A stretch of 64,000 bases of DNA, from assembly GCA_032629725.1 (NCBI GenBank), contig JAFEVB010000001.1:1302001-1366000 (forward strand), given 5' to 3'. The position numbers and the translations under genes were made by a program. The notes beneath the pieces are model-generated. The model saw nothing but the letters and a program-made list of their open reading frames with translations. It had not been told where the DNA came from and searched no databases. Position 1 is the first letter of the stretch. Each line of letters opens with the position of its first letter. The stretch is from Gremmenia infestans (taxonomy: Eukaryota > Ascomycota > Leotiomycetes > Helotiales > Hamatocanthoscyphaceae). This document shows positions 23,814 through 36,438 of this stretch, piece by piece.

Positions 23814-26800
23814 TCACATGACAACCTATTTATACCTGTTAGTTTGAAGAATAACACATAAAGAGGTAAACTTACGCATCCTTCTTCTGACTTCCCAGCT
23901 GGAATACCCATCTCCTCGAAAGTTGCGGGGCCGACTTTCTTCGCAGCGCTTGAGGATGTTGATGGTGCAGTGGAGGGAGCGGTGGAGGGTGCTGCGGACG
24001 AGGGTCGAGAATTCGGATGTCCTTGAGGGGACATGGGCTGTTGTGATGGACGCTGAGAGGCACGACTCTGGGCTGGGCTGTGTATCGACTCGAATCTCTC
24101 AGAGTGAACGGGACTCTGCAACGGAGGTGGATTCTGTGCCGGTGTCATCGAACTTTGTCGAACTGGTCGACTTGCATTATTTGCATTTGGGTCTCGCCGT
24201 TGAACAGCAGGGTCCGTTGGCATCGCGGATTCTCGGGAGTATCCATATGGCTGTTGAGGCACCGACTGTCTGGAAGGATCCTGTCCATATCCTTGGGGTT
24301 GTGCAGGCGGAGGTCTGTTCATGTTGAGAGGTGGAACCTTCTGAAGCCTGTTCGAACTCTGCTCGAAATTGACAGGCCCACCAGCATCGATTGGAGGCAA
24401 TTTTGGAGGTAAACCTGGAGAAGGTTGACGATAACCTGTGGGCGCTTGAGGATCCCAGCCAGCCGAAACAACGCTCCCTCTATCGGCCGGGTTGCTTCCT
24501 CGGCCTCCTGGAACATGCATATTTCCCATACTCGTGGAAGGTCGCATTGGATCTTGTGGCCTGCCTCCATGCTGTCCTGGATCTAAACTTGGGTTGGCAT
24601 GGTTCACCATAGGCCTGATTCCAAACGCGGAGGTAGGCCTGTCTGCTTGTGGGCCGCCTCGTGAATGCGGGCGTAGCCCTTGGCCTTGACCTGGACCATT
24701 GGCAAGCCTAGGGGGGTGCATCATATCATCCTCGGGATATGGGGCAACAGAAATAGGTCTCTGTGGGGGACGGTTGTTTGGCAAGGGGCGTGTTTCCCCA
24801 GTTCCGGAGTATGAATATCTAGGATCTGGCATATCAACCACGTTATCTGCTATACTCGGCATGGGTTCGAGCCGTTTTGCTAACCCAGGCGGTCTCCCTC
24901 CTCGCTGCGAACCACGTGTTGATTTGATACGATTAATTCCAATCTTCTCGTGATCGCTTCTCGAAAAGGTGTTGTTCTTCTTGATACTGTCGATTCTCCC
25001 AAGTGCATCTTTATTCCCGTGTTGGGACGCCTTGTTGTACCAACTTTCCGACTCGCGTAGGTCCATGGGTACATAAATCCCGATTTCGTAAAAGTAGCCC
25101 AACGCAAACTCGGCCGTAGCCATACCCGTTGCAGCCGCTCTCTTGGCGTACGTGAAGGCCAGTTCCTCATTCTTCTCAAATATATCTTCAAATCCACAGA
25201 GAAACCATTTACTAATCGCCATGTCCGCCTCAGCTTCTCCTTGCCGAGCTGCAAGCGCATTGTAATGCAAAGACAAGGTGGGCTCGAATTCACAACCCAA
25301 TTGACATAGTTCGTATGCTTGGGCCATTTTAAGCTGTGCTTTTCCAAATCCAAGATATGCCGCCTTCTCGATGAATAGCTTTGCATCATTTAGATCGTAC
25401 GGGAGAAACTGTTCCGGTATATTGATATTTGGTAATTCCTTAGCCAGAAGCATGCCGTAGACGTAGGCTCCTTGAGGGGCATTCTCATCGGCCGTATCTG
25501 CAGAGAATCGTACGAGATCCACACCTGCCTGGAAGTTTTGCGGCATACCGTGTTGGCCCAACAAAGTCATCATCCCCAATCTGTAATTCGAGGCCGAATC
25601 CCCCATTGCAACCCCCCTCTTGTAATGATCTACCGCTTTCGCAAAGTCGCTTGAATTCTCGTATTGCATTCCTATCCGGTATTCAGCTCGTGCGTAACCC
25701 TTCTCCGCAGCTCTCCTGTACCCTAGGAAGGCCTCTTTCTTATCCACCCGGTATCCAAACTTTCCAAACTCGAGCCACATCCCCTTCATGAATTCTGCCT
25801 TTGGGTGGTGCTGTTCTGCGAGAAATGTGACAATATTGGTGGCGTCTTTTCTTAAAGAATGCTCGATTTTGGGAGTTATTGACCTGGGGGTTTGCCCTTC
25901 TGTCTCCAGCTTTATAGAGTATGTTTTCGCTGTCTCGACCCACGCAAGAGCGTCTTGTGCCCATGCTAACTGCATCTCCGGATCGGTGGTTTTGAGAACC
26001 AAAGGTCTTGCTCTCTCCAGGACTTCTTCCTTCTCGTCATCGGAAAGAGGTACATTTGGACCGGCATTGATGGGTTTGGGGAATGGAGAAAACGTGGGAG
26101 ATTCAACATGTGGCCGTTGGTAACCACCCGGCCTGTCTATGTTCTGGTATGCAGACGCATTCGTATGTTCGTAGCTCGCTGTGAAGCTCGGTCCGCTCGG
26201 GTATTGTTGTTGTGCGCCATGGTCTTGGTACTGATCGCGGGGTCTAAAATGTTGTTGATCGTAGATGGGAGACTGGACAGAGGAAACGCTTGACATAGAG
26301 CTCATTCGGTGAGCTGGCGGGTTTCGTGATTCAAGCTCGAGATGTGCCAGTCCTTCTTGCATGTTCGACTCGACGTCATTCATCACCCTATGTGGCCGGA
26401 TCAGTCACAAAGGCCAAGTCAAAGCACCGCAGGGAACTCTTTACCGTTGAGGAGCAGGAGATACAATATCTGGAGCATAATAATCGTCGGCGCCGCCTGG
26501 GATAAATGTTGCCCCCAGCGCTGGAGGCCGATTGTTATACCCTTTTCCTGACATTTCGTACTGTATATCTTGTATCGGGGTAGACTGTGCCGGCGGGTGC
26601 GCATAAGAAGGCGTTTCTGCAAGCGGGTGGTCAGATCTAAGCAATGGAACGCTGGCAGGCGCAAGGGTATATACAGTTCAAGGTAAGAAGTGGGATTTCT
26701 CAAATTCCTGAGCCTCCCCAGTGCATATGGAACGAGAAATGAGTAAGAAAGATGATTGCGAGCCAGCAAGCGGAAGGATTCCAAGCTATAAAACACGGCT

Positions 26801-27068
26801 GATTCGCTGTCTCATAGCGAACGGAGATTGGGGCTGTGGGGGATGGTGGATGGACGGACGGATGAGGCTATTTGAAGGTTTTTGGAATCTGGCGCTTGCT
26901 CGTAAAGCAGGACAGATTCGCTAAATTATTCATGAACTTACGGATCTGGTATTGATGCCTTGGTCCTTCACGTCGCCCTCCTGCTGTGCCTATTCTTCCT
27001 GCTTGTTGACCATTTGTTTGCTGCCAGTTTCGCTGGTCCCGTTGACCAGGGTTGTTGTAGTATGACAT
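23814..27068 (-). CDS. Chitin synthase activator, Skt5/Chs4-like, Sel1 repeats, CaaX end
   Basis: Activator/anchor of a class IV-type chitin synthase at growth sites and septa in yeast and filamentous fungi. Four exons: 27068-26942, 26616-26445, 26387-23876 and a 12-nt last exon 23825-23814 (940 aa). The N-terminal 200 residues are Gln/Ser/Pro-rich. Residues about 240-560 contain Sel1-like repeats (examples KGYARAEYRIGMQYENS, ATAEFALGYFYEIGIYVP). A long Pro/Arg/Ser-rich tail follows. Splicing the last 50-nt intron gives the end ...SEEGCVVM, a CaaX box; yeast Skt5 also ends in a farnesylated CaaX. If that intron is kept, the frame stays open for about 90 further codons to 23597 and the CaaX is lost. 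The promoter is shared with Chl1 (1.2 kb away). Confidence 0.92.
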
Positions 27069-28290
27069 ATTCACACCTTGGTGTTATGCGGGAATTCGTT
27101 ACAATAAAGAAGGAATGAACGAATACTAGAGAGTACAGTATTCGAATGTACTGTACTGTATCAGAAACAGCAAAATGCAGTTTCAACAGTTTCAAAGGGT
27201 GAAAGAGAATTCAAAAGGGTGGAGGGGCGGGCAGTCACGTACAAAGCCGCCTGTCTATAAGCCCACCTGTTGGCTCTTGCACAGCATTATGGTGTCAGAC
27301 GCAGTGAATAAGAGGCTTGACAAGAGCTTTCTTTCTCTTACACATTTGCTATGGATGATGAATAAAATCGATAATAAATGGGGTGGATTTATTGTTCCCC
27401 ATAGCAATAAAAATTATCTTGAATTTAATTTGGCCAAGTCCCTGCTGGTCCAAGTCATTTGATGATTTGGCCTCCTTGTCATCCGTACTGTAATCCGTAT
27501 CCACATGCATTGTTATTGTTGGCGTATTGCTACCCCGCCAAGCACTTAAAGAGGAGGGAGGGGCTTCGGATTCGGATTCGGAATGGTAACATGGCGTCCC
27601 TACTTGGCATAAGTTGGTACAATTACTATGTTTTTCTTCTTATTGTAACAATGTGAGTACAGTATGTCTCAACATAAACAAGGAGAATAATCTGAACCAA
27701 GATAATTCTATTTCGTAGAAAACTCTCCACCTTTCCAACTCTTCTTTCTCTTGCACCAAGCGACACGCCACCATGTCTTTCTTCTAATTCAAGCTTTTGG
27801 ATCTGCGCGGGAGTGGGATTTCAGATCCAAGTTAGGCAGCATTAATATCGGCATTTCCCGCCCAACCAAGCCGCCGGAGATTTGACGTCTGCATCTGTAC
27901 CGGTACTAGTATAGAGGCGAAGAATAGACGCGTATGTAGAAGTACGAGCCACCAGAGCCATTATCATATCATAGACATAAAGTTGATGCTATTGACAAAA
28001 GGAGATGGTTAAGGGGCTGTACGGAGGAGGTAACTTACCTGTCCTGTACTGTGAAATTAAACAAGCACAAGGCTGAATCATCAGCCGTAAAGGCCTTTTT
28101 CCATTGCCAAGCCAAGTAAGTCTGTTGTCAAGGCAATCCACGCTCACGTTCTGCTGCGCGTCGAGGCTGTGTTGATTGACAACGCGTCTATTCAACCAAC
28201 AATCTGCAGCAGCTGCATCATCTTGTGTCAAAAGAAAAGCTACAAAGTAAAACCTGGACTGCGGCTGTAGCTGCCATCTATTTTGGGACC
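27069..28290. other. Divergent intergenic region, chitin synthase regulator / Chl1
   Basis: 1.2 kb between divergent starts. No supported gene. It has AT-rich stretches (27340-27460) and the 5' leaders. A frame continuing 22 codons upstream of the chosen Chl1 ATG, starting at 28225, is possible but less likely. Confidence 0.5.
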
Positions 28291-31200
28291 ATGGACAAGG
28301 CTGCAGAAGAGACTGAAGGTCTTCAAGATCAGGTGACTATTCACAAGATCGATTTCCACCACCCCTATAGGCCCTACGATATCCAGGAGACATTCATGAG
28401 TACCGTTTATCAAGTTCTAGAGGACGGAAAAGTCGGTATCCTTGAGTCTCCAACTGGCACGGTAAATCTAATCTCATTCACGTGATTCGATTCAAGTCTC
28501 ATCTCTCCACCCGTTATCTTGTCTCTTTGCGTTAGATACTCATTCTAGGACAGGGCAAATCACTAAGTCTAATTTGCGGTTCTCTGACTTGGCTACGCGA
28601 TCACAAACGCAAAACCTTCGAGGAAGGCCTCGACTGGGGTCCAAATGGTAAGATTTTTTGATGCGTTTTTCAAAGTCACATTCTAATCAACCATAGACTC
28701 AAATAGTCCAGAATGGCTCATCGAGCAGACCAGAGCCAGGAAACGCCGCGAGATGCTTCGTTCACGAGAAGATATGGAAGCCAGGCTAGCCAAGATTCGA
28801 CTCAAAGAAAAGGCACAGAAGGACAGGTATCTTAAAGGAGATCATAAAGTCAAGAAGAGGAAGACCGATGCTGGAACCTCTGGAAAAGATGGCGGTGAAG
28901 ACCAATTTGTTCTAGATGATTATGACAGTGATCAAGAACAACACAGTACTAAAGATGAAGGCAGCTTGTATTCCGCGAAAACCCTGGAGTTGATGGAACA
29001 GCTTGGTATGGGATCTACTGCAAAAGAAGAGGAAGAGGAAGTAGAAGAAGAAACAAAGGTCAGCAAGTAAATACCCTCACATGGCTTGATCTGATGCGTT
29101 GCAGATCTTCTACTGCTCGCGAACACATTCCCAGCTCACTCAGTTCATCAACGAGCTACGCCGTGTGAACTTCCCACCTGCATTTCCAGAGGAGAAACCC
29201 AGCAAAGAACCGCAAATCGAAGACCTCAAGCACCTAACTCTCGGTTCGCGCAAGAACCTCTGCATCAACCCCCAAGTCAACAAACTCGGCTCAGTGGCAG
29301 CAATCAACGAGCGCTGTTCCGAGCTTCAGCAGTCCAGTACTGCCAAAGAGCATAAATGCGTATTCTTACCAAACAAGGGGAACCAACCTTTGGTCAATAC
29401 GTTCCGCGATCATGCTCTCGCGACACTTCGAGATATTGAGGATCTGGGAGCACTTGGTAAGGAGATTGGTGTTTGTCCTTATTATGCGTCAAGAGCTGCT
29501 ATCAAACCGGCCGAGATAGTCACATTACCATATCCGCTTCTGCTTCAGAAGAGCGCTAGAGAAGCTTTAGGGATTAGCTTGAAGGGTCACGTAGTGATCA
29601 TTGACGAAGCTCATAACTTGATGGATGCCATTTCAAACATTCATGGAGTGGAGATTAGTCTGAAACAATTGAAGGCGGCCAGAGCACAGTTAGGAGTGTA
29701 TCTGCAGAAGTTTCGAAATCGCTTGAAGGGCAAGAATCGGGTCTATATTGCTCAAGTAGTGAGAGTAATCGATTCTCTTGCTGGGTACTTGGAAGGACGA
29801 TTGGCGCTTCCGGTATGTCTCTTCGTCTTACAGCTTTGCAGAGAAACTTCTAATTTTGATCATAGCAAACAGATGGCATTGTCTTAGAGAAAGAGCTCCT
29901 GGCTGGAAAGGGAGTTGATCAAATCAACCTCTTCAAACTAATTCGATACCTTCAAGAAAGCAAGCTGGCACGAAAAGTCGAAGGCTACGCTACTCACACG
30001 GCAGAAACCTCGACCTCCATCTCTGCCCAAAACAACAAGAAGAACGTTTCATTTCAACCCAAACCTAAACCCGACTCCACAACCCCAGTCCTCCACCACA
30101 TCACCTCCCTCCTCTCCGTGCTCACGCACCCCTCCAAAGAAGGCCAACTATTCTTCAGCAAGCCCACCTCTTCCCCCACCACCACGCAAGAACCCATATC
30201 CATAACCCTCAAATACCAACTCCTCGACCCTTCCCCCCACTTCCATGACATTGTCTCCTCAGCCCGCGCCGTAATCCTAGCCGGCGGCACCATGTCCCCC
30301 ATGCACGACTACACCACCCACCTATTCCCCTATCTCCCCCCCTCCTCCCTCACCACCCTCTCCAGCGGCCACGTCATCCCCCGCCAGAACCTAATCGCCT
30401 GGAACCTGTCCCGCGGGCCTTCAGGCCAAGCCCTCGAATTTACATTCAAGAACCGCGGCAACACGCAAATGGTAGACGATCTCGGCCGCGCCCTGCTGAA
30501 CCTCTGCACCGTCGTCCCAGACGGCGTGGTCGTCTTTTTCCCATCCTACAATTACCTCGCTTCCATTATCGCTCAATGGTCAAAACCCACACTCCCTTCC
30601 ACATCCTCCACACCTCACACCCCAGAGCCCAGCAAATCTCAAACCCTCTACGCGCGACTCGCCGCCAAAAAACCAATCTTCACAGAATCCAAAGACCGCC
30701 CCGTCGAAGAAACCCTCGCCGCCTACACCCAAAGCATCGACACCAACCACGGTGGGCTCCTACTAAGTGTAGTCGGCGGAAAAATGAGCGAAGGGATAAA
30801 CTTCAGCGACCGTCTAGGCCGACTCGTCGTTATCGTCGGGCTGCCGTTCCCCAACATCATGAGCGCCGAGTGGAAAGCTAAGATGGCCTATGTCGAATCC
30901 TCTACCATTGCACGACTAGAACTAGAAAATCAAAATCAAGAACAGGAACAGGAACAGCCACAAGAACAAGAAAATCCACAAGCCAAAAAAGGTGTAGAAA
31001 CAGACAAAGCCAAAAAGAACATGACGCGCAATGAAATACACACCCTCGCCAAGGCTCAAGGCCGAGAACTGTACGAAAACGCATGCATGCGCGCCGTGAA
31101 CCAGTCCATAGGCCGCGCGATCCGGCACCGAGGGGATTACGCTGCCATCGTGATGGTTGATGCCCGGTTCGAGGGAGAGCGGATCCGTGGGAAGCTGCCG

Positions 31201-31305
31201 GGGTGGATTAGGGAGGGACTGGTGGATGATGCGGGGAGGAAGAGTTTTGGGGCGTTGATGGGGAGGTTGGGGGGTTTTTTTGCGGAGAAGAAGAAAGGGG
31301 ATTGA
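28291..31305 (+). CDS. chl1: Chl1/DDX11-type iron-sulfur DNA helicase
   Basis: XPD-like superfamily 2 5'-3' DNA helicase needed for sister-chromatid cohesion. Five exons: 28291-28461, 28554-28647, 28697-29058, 29105-29812, 29866-31305 (924 aa). Motif I is SPTGTGKS, interrupted by intron 1; motif Ia contains [13 protein letters not shown]; motif II is IDEAHNL. Between them four cysteines fit the 4Fe-4S cluster (RKNLC, NERC, HKC, GVCPYY). The C-terminal helicase motifs are [16 protein letters not shown] and [14 protein letters not shown]. The acidic block of exon 3 (EEEEEVEEE) is a Chl1-type insert. A short Q/E/N-rich stretch (around residue 790) is lineage-specific. Length agrees with fungal Chl1; Rad3/XPD is shorter and lacks the exon 2-3 insert. 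Confidence 0.93.
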
Positions 31306-31678
31306 CTGGGTGAGGATTGACGGGTATTAAAGGGATGGGTGGGCTGTTGTGGAATATGAAATGTGTGCTGTAAAGAGGTGCCCTCATTTTCACACAGTCT
31401 AGGTTTTATGGTTGTTTCTAATGGCAGTCGGAGAGATGTGGCCTTTACTAACAAGCCCGTAATCTTTTCAACAGCATCTGAATGTCTCAGACCCCGTGAG
31501 GCATTTTAACTGAAAAGAGAAAGGACCTTGAAATATGATATTGTTGTGGCAACATTATCATCTGTATTCAGCTAGAATCTAGCAACACCATGTACTATAT
31601 CACCAACCCCGGAATTACATTGCGATGTCCATAAATTCCGTCAGAATCCAAGCAATTCTATGCTCTCAAATCTAGAAT
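31306..31678. other. Convergent 3' region, Chl1 / Erg4
   Basis: About 370 bp carrying the 3' UTRs of two convergent genes. No ORF of interest. Confidence 0.5.
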
Positions 31679-33298
31679 CTAGAAAACATACTACTCACAC
31701 ATCAGTACCTCCACTCACGCCAATCCACTCAAAGAAGAAATACATACCGGAATGAACAAATAAGGAACCATCTTCTCATATTCCGTCCAACAATCTCCAT
31801 ATTTAACCCTGCAACGTTGGATATCCCTATACGCGCGGTGCAGAATCATAACCGTAAAGAATACAGGATAGAACCACGGGAACGGGCTCTCGAATCCGGT
31901 AATGGCGCCCCAAGCAAGCGCAAAATACGCATCGCAGGTATAGTGGAGTTTGCGAGCATATTTGTACCAGCCATCGACGAGAATCTTGTCTCCAGATGGG
32001 GTGGTAATCGTGCGGGGGTTCGTAAGTGTCTGCCAAGGTAGTTGAGGGAAGGTATTTCTCACGACCAATTGCCCGCGCTCTTGTTGCCTGAAACGGTTCT
32101 TCTGGCTATTGGTCGAGTCCCAGACCCAGTATACGAAGAGGTAGGATGTGAAGAGGAAGATTAGAACGGGAGTACGGAAGGCCGGAATCGACCACTCGGT
32201 TGCTGTTTCGAGGTGGTTGGCAAAGTAGAGCGTGCAGTGGCAGTAGCTAAGGGGAACACCGGCGAGGTTCCAGAAGATGAGCATGAAGCCCCATTTTTCG
32301 TAGTAGATGTCCCTTTGCTGGGTTAGAGTTGGATATGAATGGGGTTAGGAAAGGGAGACGAACCATGTAGTCAAGATGCACTCTTCACCCTTGGCACATG
32401 CGTTGGTATAGATGAAGTGAGCCATTACTAGGAATGTGAGTTCAGCAGAGACATAACCGTAGTCCTCATACTGCTTTGCAGCTGTAGCACACGTTATGCC
32501 AAAGAGAATGAACCAAGGCATGCGGACCATGAAAAACATCTTGAAATCCAAAGTGCCAATCCTAGGGTTTAATTCCGAGCCCATGAAGAAGTCGTACATG
32601 AAATAGCCTGTCATTCTATGCTGTACGCCGCGGAACCAAGCAGACGTATAAGCCGCAATGGCCACGAGAAAGCCTGAGATGATGGCAACTGATAATATGG
32701 GTCCGAATTCGTCAATGACAGTGTAGAGCGGGAAGATGTCTGTGAAATGCAATGCGGCAGCTCCTAAGATGGTGATGTAGAATGACCAGACCGCACTGCA
32801 ATGGTACTCGAGTTGCTTTCCTCCTTCGTGATCTAGTGGCTTTCCGTAGCCCTGGACACCAGGAAGATAGCAGTAGAATGCAGCCTCAGTGATGAAAAAT
32901 GCCCAGTAGATAACCCAAGCCTTTGTGCTCGGGAACGCGTGTTGGTATACCAGATCTGCGAGATGTCTAACAAAGCTCCCGAACGACTCCGTAGAGGTAG
33001 GCACTGGGAATTGACCGTCGTAGAATGTCGCACCGATCCACATGTAGTACATTAGTAAAGGAAAGCCGACTATCATGGTACTGACACCCAAAGGACCGCA
33101 GAATTCGAAATGACCGGAATGATCCACTTTGGGATCTTCTCCTGGCTTCCAGCCATCTACAGATTTGGCGTTGGAGATGGTTTTGGCAGATGAACGTGAG
33201 AGGCCTCTGGCCCGGGTGGTGAAAGCACGAGGGTGGCAGCTCGTTGGGGGAGCGCCTGGTAGAGATTGAATACCAAAGTCAGGCATATTTGTTTGCAT
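31679..33298 (-). CDS. erg4: Delta(24(24(1)))-sterol reductase Erg4
   Basis: ER membrane NADPH enzyme that carries out the last step of ergosterol synthesis, reducing the C24(28) double bond. Exons: 33298-32364, 32312-31748 and a 12-nt exon 31690-31679, giving 503 aa. Many hydrophobic segments fit the multi-span ERG4/ERG24 family. Conserved C-terminal blocks are [40 protein letters not shown] and [19 protein letters not shown]. Joining the tiny last exon restores the usual ending YLFIPYVF; without splicing the gene would end after about ten unrelated residues. The start is the first ATG after the upstream stop-rich stretch (MQTNMPDFG); a later in-frame ATG at MPDFG is possible. The 60-residue N-terminus before the conserved [10 protein letters not shown] is variable in the family. 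Confidence 0.95.
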
Positions 33299-34116
33299 AC
33301 CAGTAGTCTGTAACGAATGAAGATGGAGATATAGGAAGAATGCAGTGGTTCGATGGCAGAAGTCGAGGTGGTCGAAATTATTGAGAAGAGGGGCAACAAT
33401 CGCACCTACCTTTTGAAGTCCAAGAACGAGCGGGGACCTATATACATATAACAAGTGAATGAAAAGGAAATCTCATTTAATTGTGAATCGCTTTGAATTA
33501 TATTGAAATGAACCCTAATTTGGCACTTGACGTATGGAAAAAACGAACTCCACGCGCAATCCGCGGCATGCGGCTTACCCCTATATAATGCGACTGGTCT
33601 AGGATTCTACCTACCTTGAGGTAAGAAAGGGCCATGACACCTGAAAATGAAGGCTGAGTCGATTCCGATATTGATAGTTAGTAGTTACCTAAAGCAATTG
33701 CTTGACAGCTGATACAGTATGTTATCGTGCCTCGTTCTATCTAGACTTGACTTGGTAGAGAGAGAAAGTGGCATAAAACACAATAGGAGCACTGGAGTAG
33801 AATTGGTGCCGGCATTTTTGTCCGGACTTTGTCCGCGTTCCGCGCGCTTCACGGCCGCGCTTCGAGCTATATTACTCCGGATCCTTCCCTTCTTCAACAT
33901 TATACAGCCCCTATTCTTATTGTTATTACGGCATGCACATCAAGGTGAACATTCCACTTCGGTAGCTCTACTCTGATCCCCGAGCCAATTAAAATGGATA
34001 TACCGGGAAAGAGCCACTCTACAGAAAGGGCCAAGGCGAACAGGCTCGGCAAACATGGCAGGAGGGAGACTTCACTTCTTCCTAAATCGGTATGGACGTA
34101 AACATCTGATCAAATA
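33299..34116. other. Divergent intergenic region, Erg4 / broken regulator
   Basis: About 820 bp with no supported gene. Promoter of Erg4 and upstream region of the damaged transcription factor. Confidence 0.45.
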
Positions 34117-36438
34117 ATGAATCCGGGGGCTGATATATCGCGTGTCTGTCACTTTAGTGTGGTAATTGTAGAATCAGAAAGGTCTCTCAAACGTGCCCTG
34201 TGCTGTGCTGGGGTGGCCATTTCGTCTGACCTTTCCTAGATTCGATGTGACAAGAACTCACCATGTTCAAGCTGTCAAATAGCAAAATTACCATGCGGAA
34301 CTATGACAACAGTAGGAAGGACCGAGCCCCAGTTTAATGCTACTCCAGAAACGAATCCGTTAGCACAATAGTACTCGAATTATACACAGCTTTTGACATC
34401 ATCTAGTGAGATACGGGATCTCAGCCTCATCCAAGAGAGCGTTCTTGAGATCAAAGAGCGTCTCGAAAGACTCGAGAAGAGTCGACAAGCTCCGAAGCAC
34501 TCCTTCGACGTTTGCGTTGTAACCGCTGAACGCAATGCTGCGTCGGCTCTGAGCACAACTTTTCAGAATGAACCTTCCTTCCTACAGCAGTCCGCACAAG
34601 CCTCCCTTTCTGCAGAAATATCAGCTGAAGAGGCCAAGACTGGTGATTCTAACCAGGAAATACAGTATTCATTAGAGTCCTTGAAGTCACTTCTCCAAGG
34701 AGCCTACCTGCCTTCGTCGATCAACGATCTGTATTTTCCTTGCTCAACCGCTCGAGCACCAGTTGAGAATATCGAACTTCCCCCAATGTCACTTATTGTT
34801 GCTGCATTAAGGAAAGCAACAGGTCTGTAACAGATGTCCACGAGACTAATAGGCATTGGCTGACACCTCAAGTGAAACTACCTCCAGTGATCTTGCACAA
34901 TGGCTTCAGAGACCATATGATGCTCGAAAATTTATGTAAGAAAGTATACTTTCCAGCAAGACCAAGTTCAAAGGGTGAGGTTACTCTCATGAATGGTCTT
35001 TTATTCTACCTTCTAGATGCGTACAGCCAAGAGGACCAAGCCGATCTCTCAAGTTCTGATTGTGCAACCTACGCCAAGTTGTGCGAAAAGAATTTCTGCG
35101 ATGGTATCCAGGACTACGAATGCTTGGTCACACCCACTTTAGAGAATATTCAGTGTCTGATGATAGGCGTATGTATCCCTACCTTCTAGCTTCACTTCCA
35201 GTGCTTATCTGAAGCTTCTTTAAATAGGCCATGAAAGCGCAAGGAGATGCCCGACCGTCTCTATGTTGGACTCTCGTCTCCACAGGCGCGCGATTGTGCC
35301 AAAGTCTAGGTTACCATCGAGAATCCGAAGTAGCTCGTGGCCTGCCTGATCTCGCAGATGCGAAACGACACGTTTTCTGGATGCTATACATGATAGACAA
35401 GGTCATGTCTCTCAATCTTGGACGAGCCTCGAGCTTTCCAGACTACGATATCGATGTGGAAGTCTTCTCGCCAAACCCCAACCCGAGATTCTGGGCCTGG
35501 GATAAGGTATTGATGTCATTCATCGAACTTTGTAAGCTTCAAGGTCAGATGTACGATGAACTCTACTCGGCTAGAGCTCGATGCCAGCCGCCAGAAATGA
35601 GATCGCGGTTGATCCAAGAACGTTCTGCGAGTCTTTTTGCCTGGCGCGTTAGCTTAAAAAAGGTACCCGCTTTCATCAAAGATGTACGTCCGAAACCAAA
35701 CGACTGACTTTAATAGATCGATACACAACATGCACAAGACCAAAACGACTTGAACCTCCTCATCAGCTGGTCGGATTTTTTCTACTACTACATATTAACA
35801 CTTTTATACGGAGCCAAAACATCCCAAGAAGCTGCGACGCATATTAGTTCCCAGCGGTATAAAGCTGCGAGTCTAGGCTTGCAATGCCACGTACAGAATT
35901 ATGCAAAGCTGTCTTCAACCGAAGTACCCAGCATGCGCGTCTATTCCGGCTGGTAAGCTCTCCTTTCCCCTAGCCACAGACAAACAGACAGATATTTAAA
36001 CCCATTGCGTGCCGCAGGATCTTACTATTTTCCTCCTTCACGCCATTCCTCGTCGTCTTCACCCACTCCATAGCCTCGCATAGCCTCGCCGACGTCGATC
36101 TTCTACGCCAAGTCCTACGGACCCTCGAAGCAGGCCGCAGCATCTCCGCCGCAACAAACCGGCTCTACGAAATGTGTAAAGTATTCCTGAGATTCGCTAC
36201 GGCTTTTGTGCAGTCCAAGCAGGATTGTTTCGGCTCGTATAACCAAGAAGAAGATTCTTTTACGTTTCCGATGGAAGCTAATACGAACAATGTCTATAAT
36301 ATGGCCTCCTCGGAGTTTAGTGGCAGGGGAAGTGCAAGCTTTGAAAACATGCAGGAGAATCTGGTGCCTATGTCTGAGTTCTTGGGCACTTATTTGGGGG
36401 AGAATATGAATGGGCTTTGGAATATGGATTTTTCTTGA
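34117..36438 (+). pseudogene. Zn2Cys6 transcription factor with damaged zinc cluster
   Basis: The body is a normal fungal-specific transcription factor (middle homology region) with intact splicing: 34372-34822, 34873-35168, 35228-35662, 35717-35952, 36018-36438. Characteristic text includes GYHRESEVARGLPDLADAKR and VFWMLYMIDKVMSLNLGRAS. Upstream, in the same frame, an ATG at 34117 leads into the second half of a zinc cluster, CDKNSPCSSCQIAKLPC (C-x5-C-x2-C-x6-C, from 34246). The first C-x2-C and basic loop are missing, and what looks like the 3' part of an intron (34213-34239, 27 nt, ending CCTAG) abuts the remnant KRALCCAG. A TAG at 34369-34371 then interrupts the frame. After it the first in-frame ATG is near 34787, inside the conserved region. 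Inferred: a recent loss by deletion plus nonsense mutation. An alternative N-terminus lacking DNA binding cannot be fully excluded. Confidence 0.65.

Noticed and set aside
30054..31454. Minus-strand frames opposite Chl1
   Set aside because: Shadows of the helicase coding frame; low-complexity hydrophobic translation of a Q/E-rich stretch.
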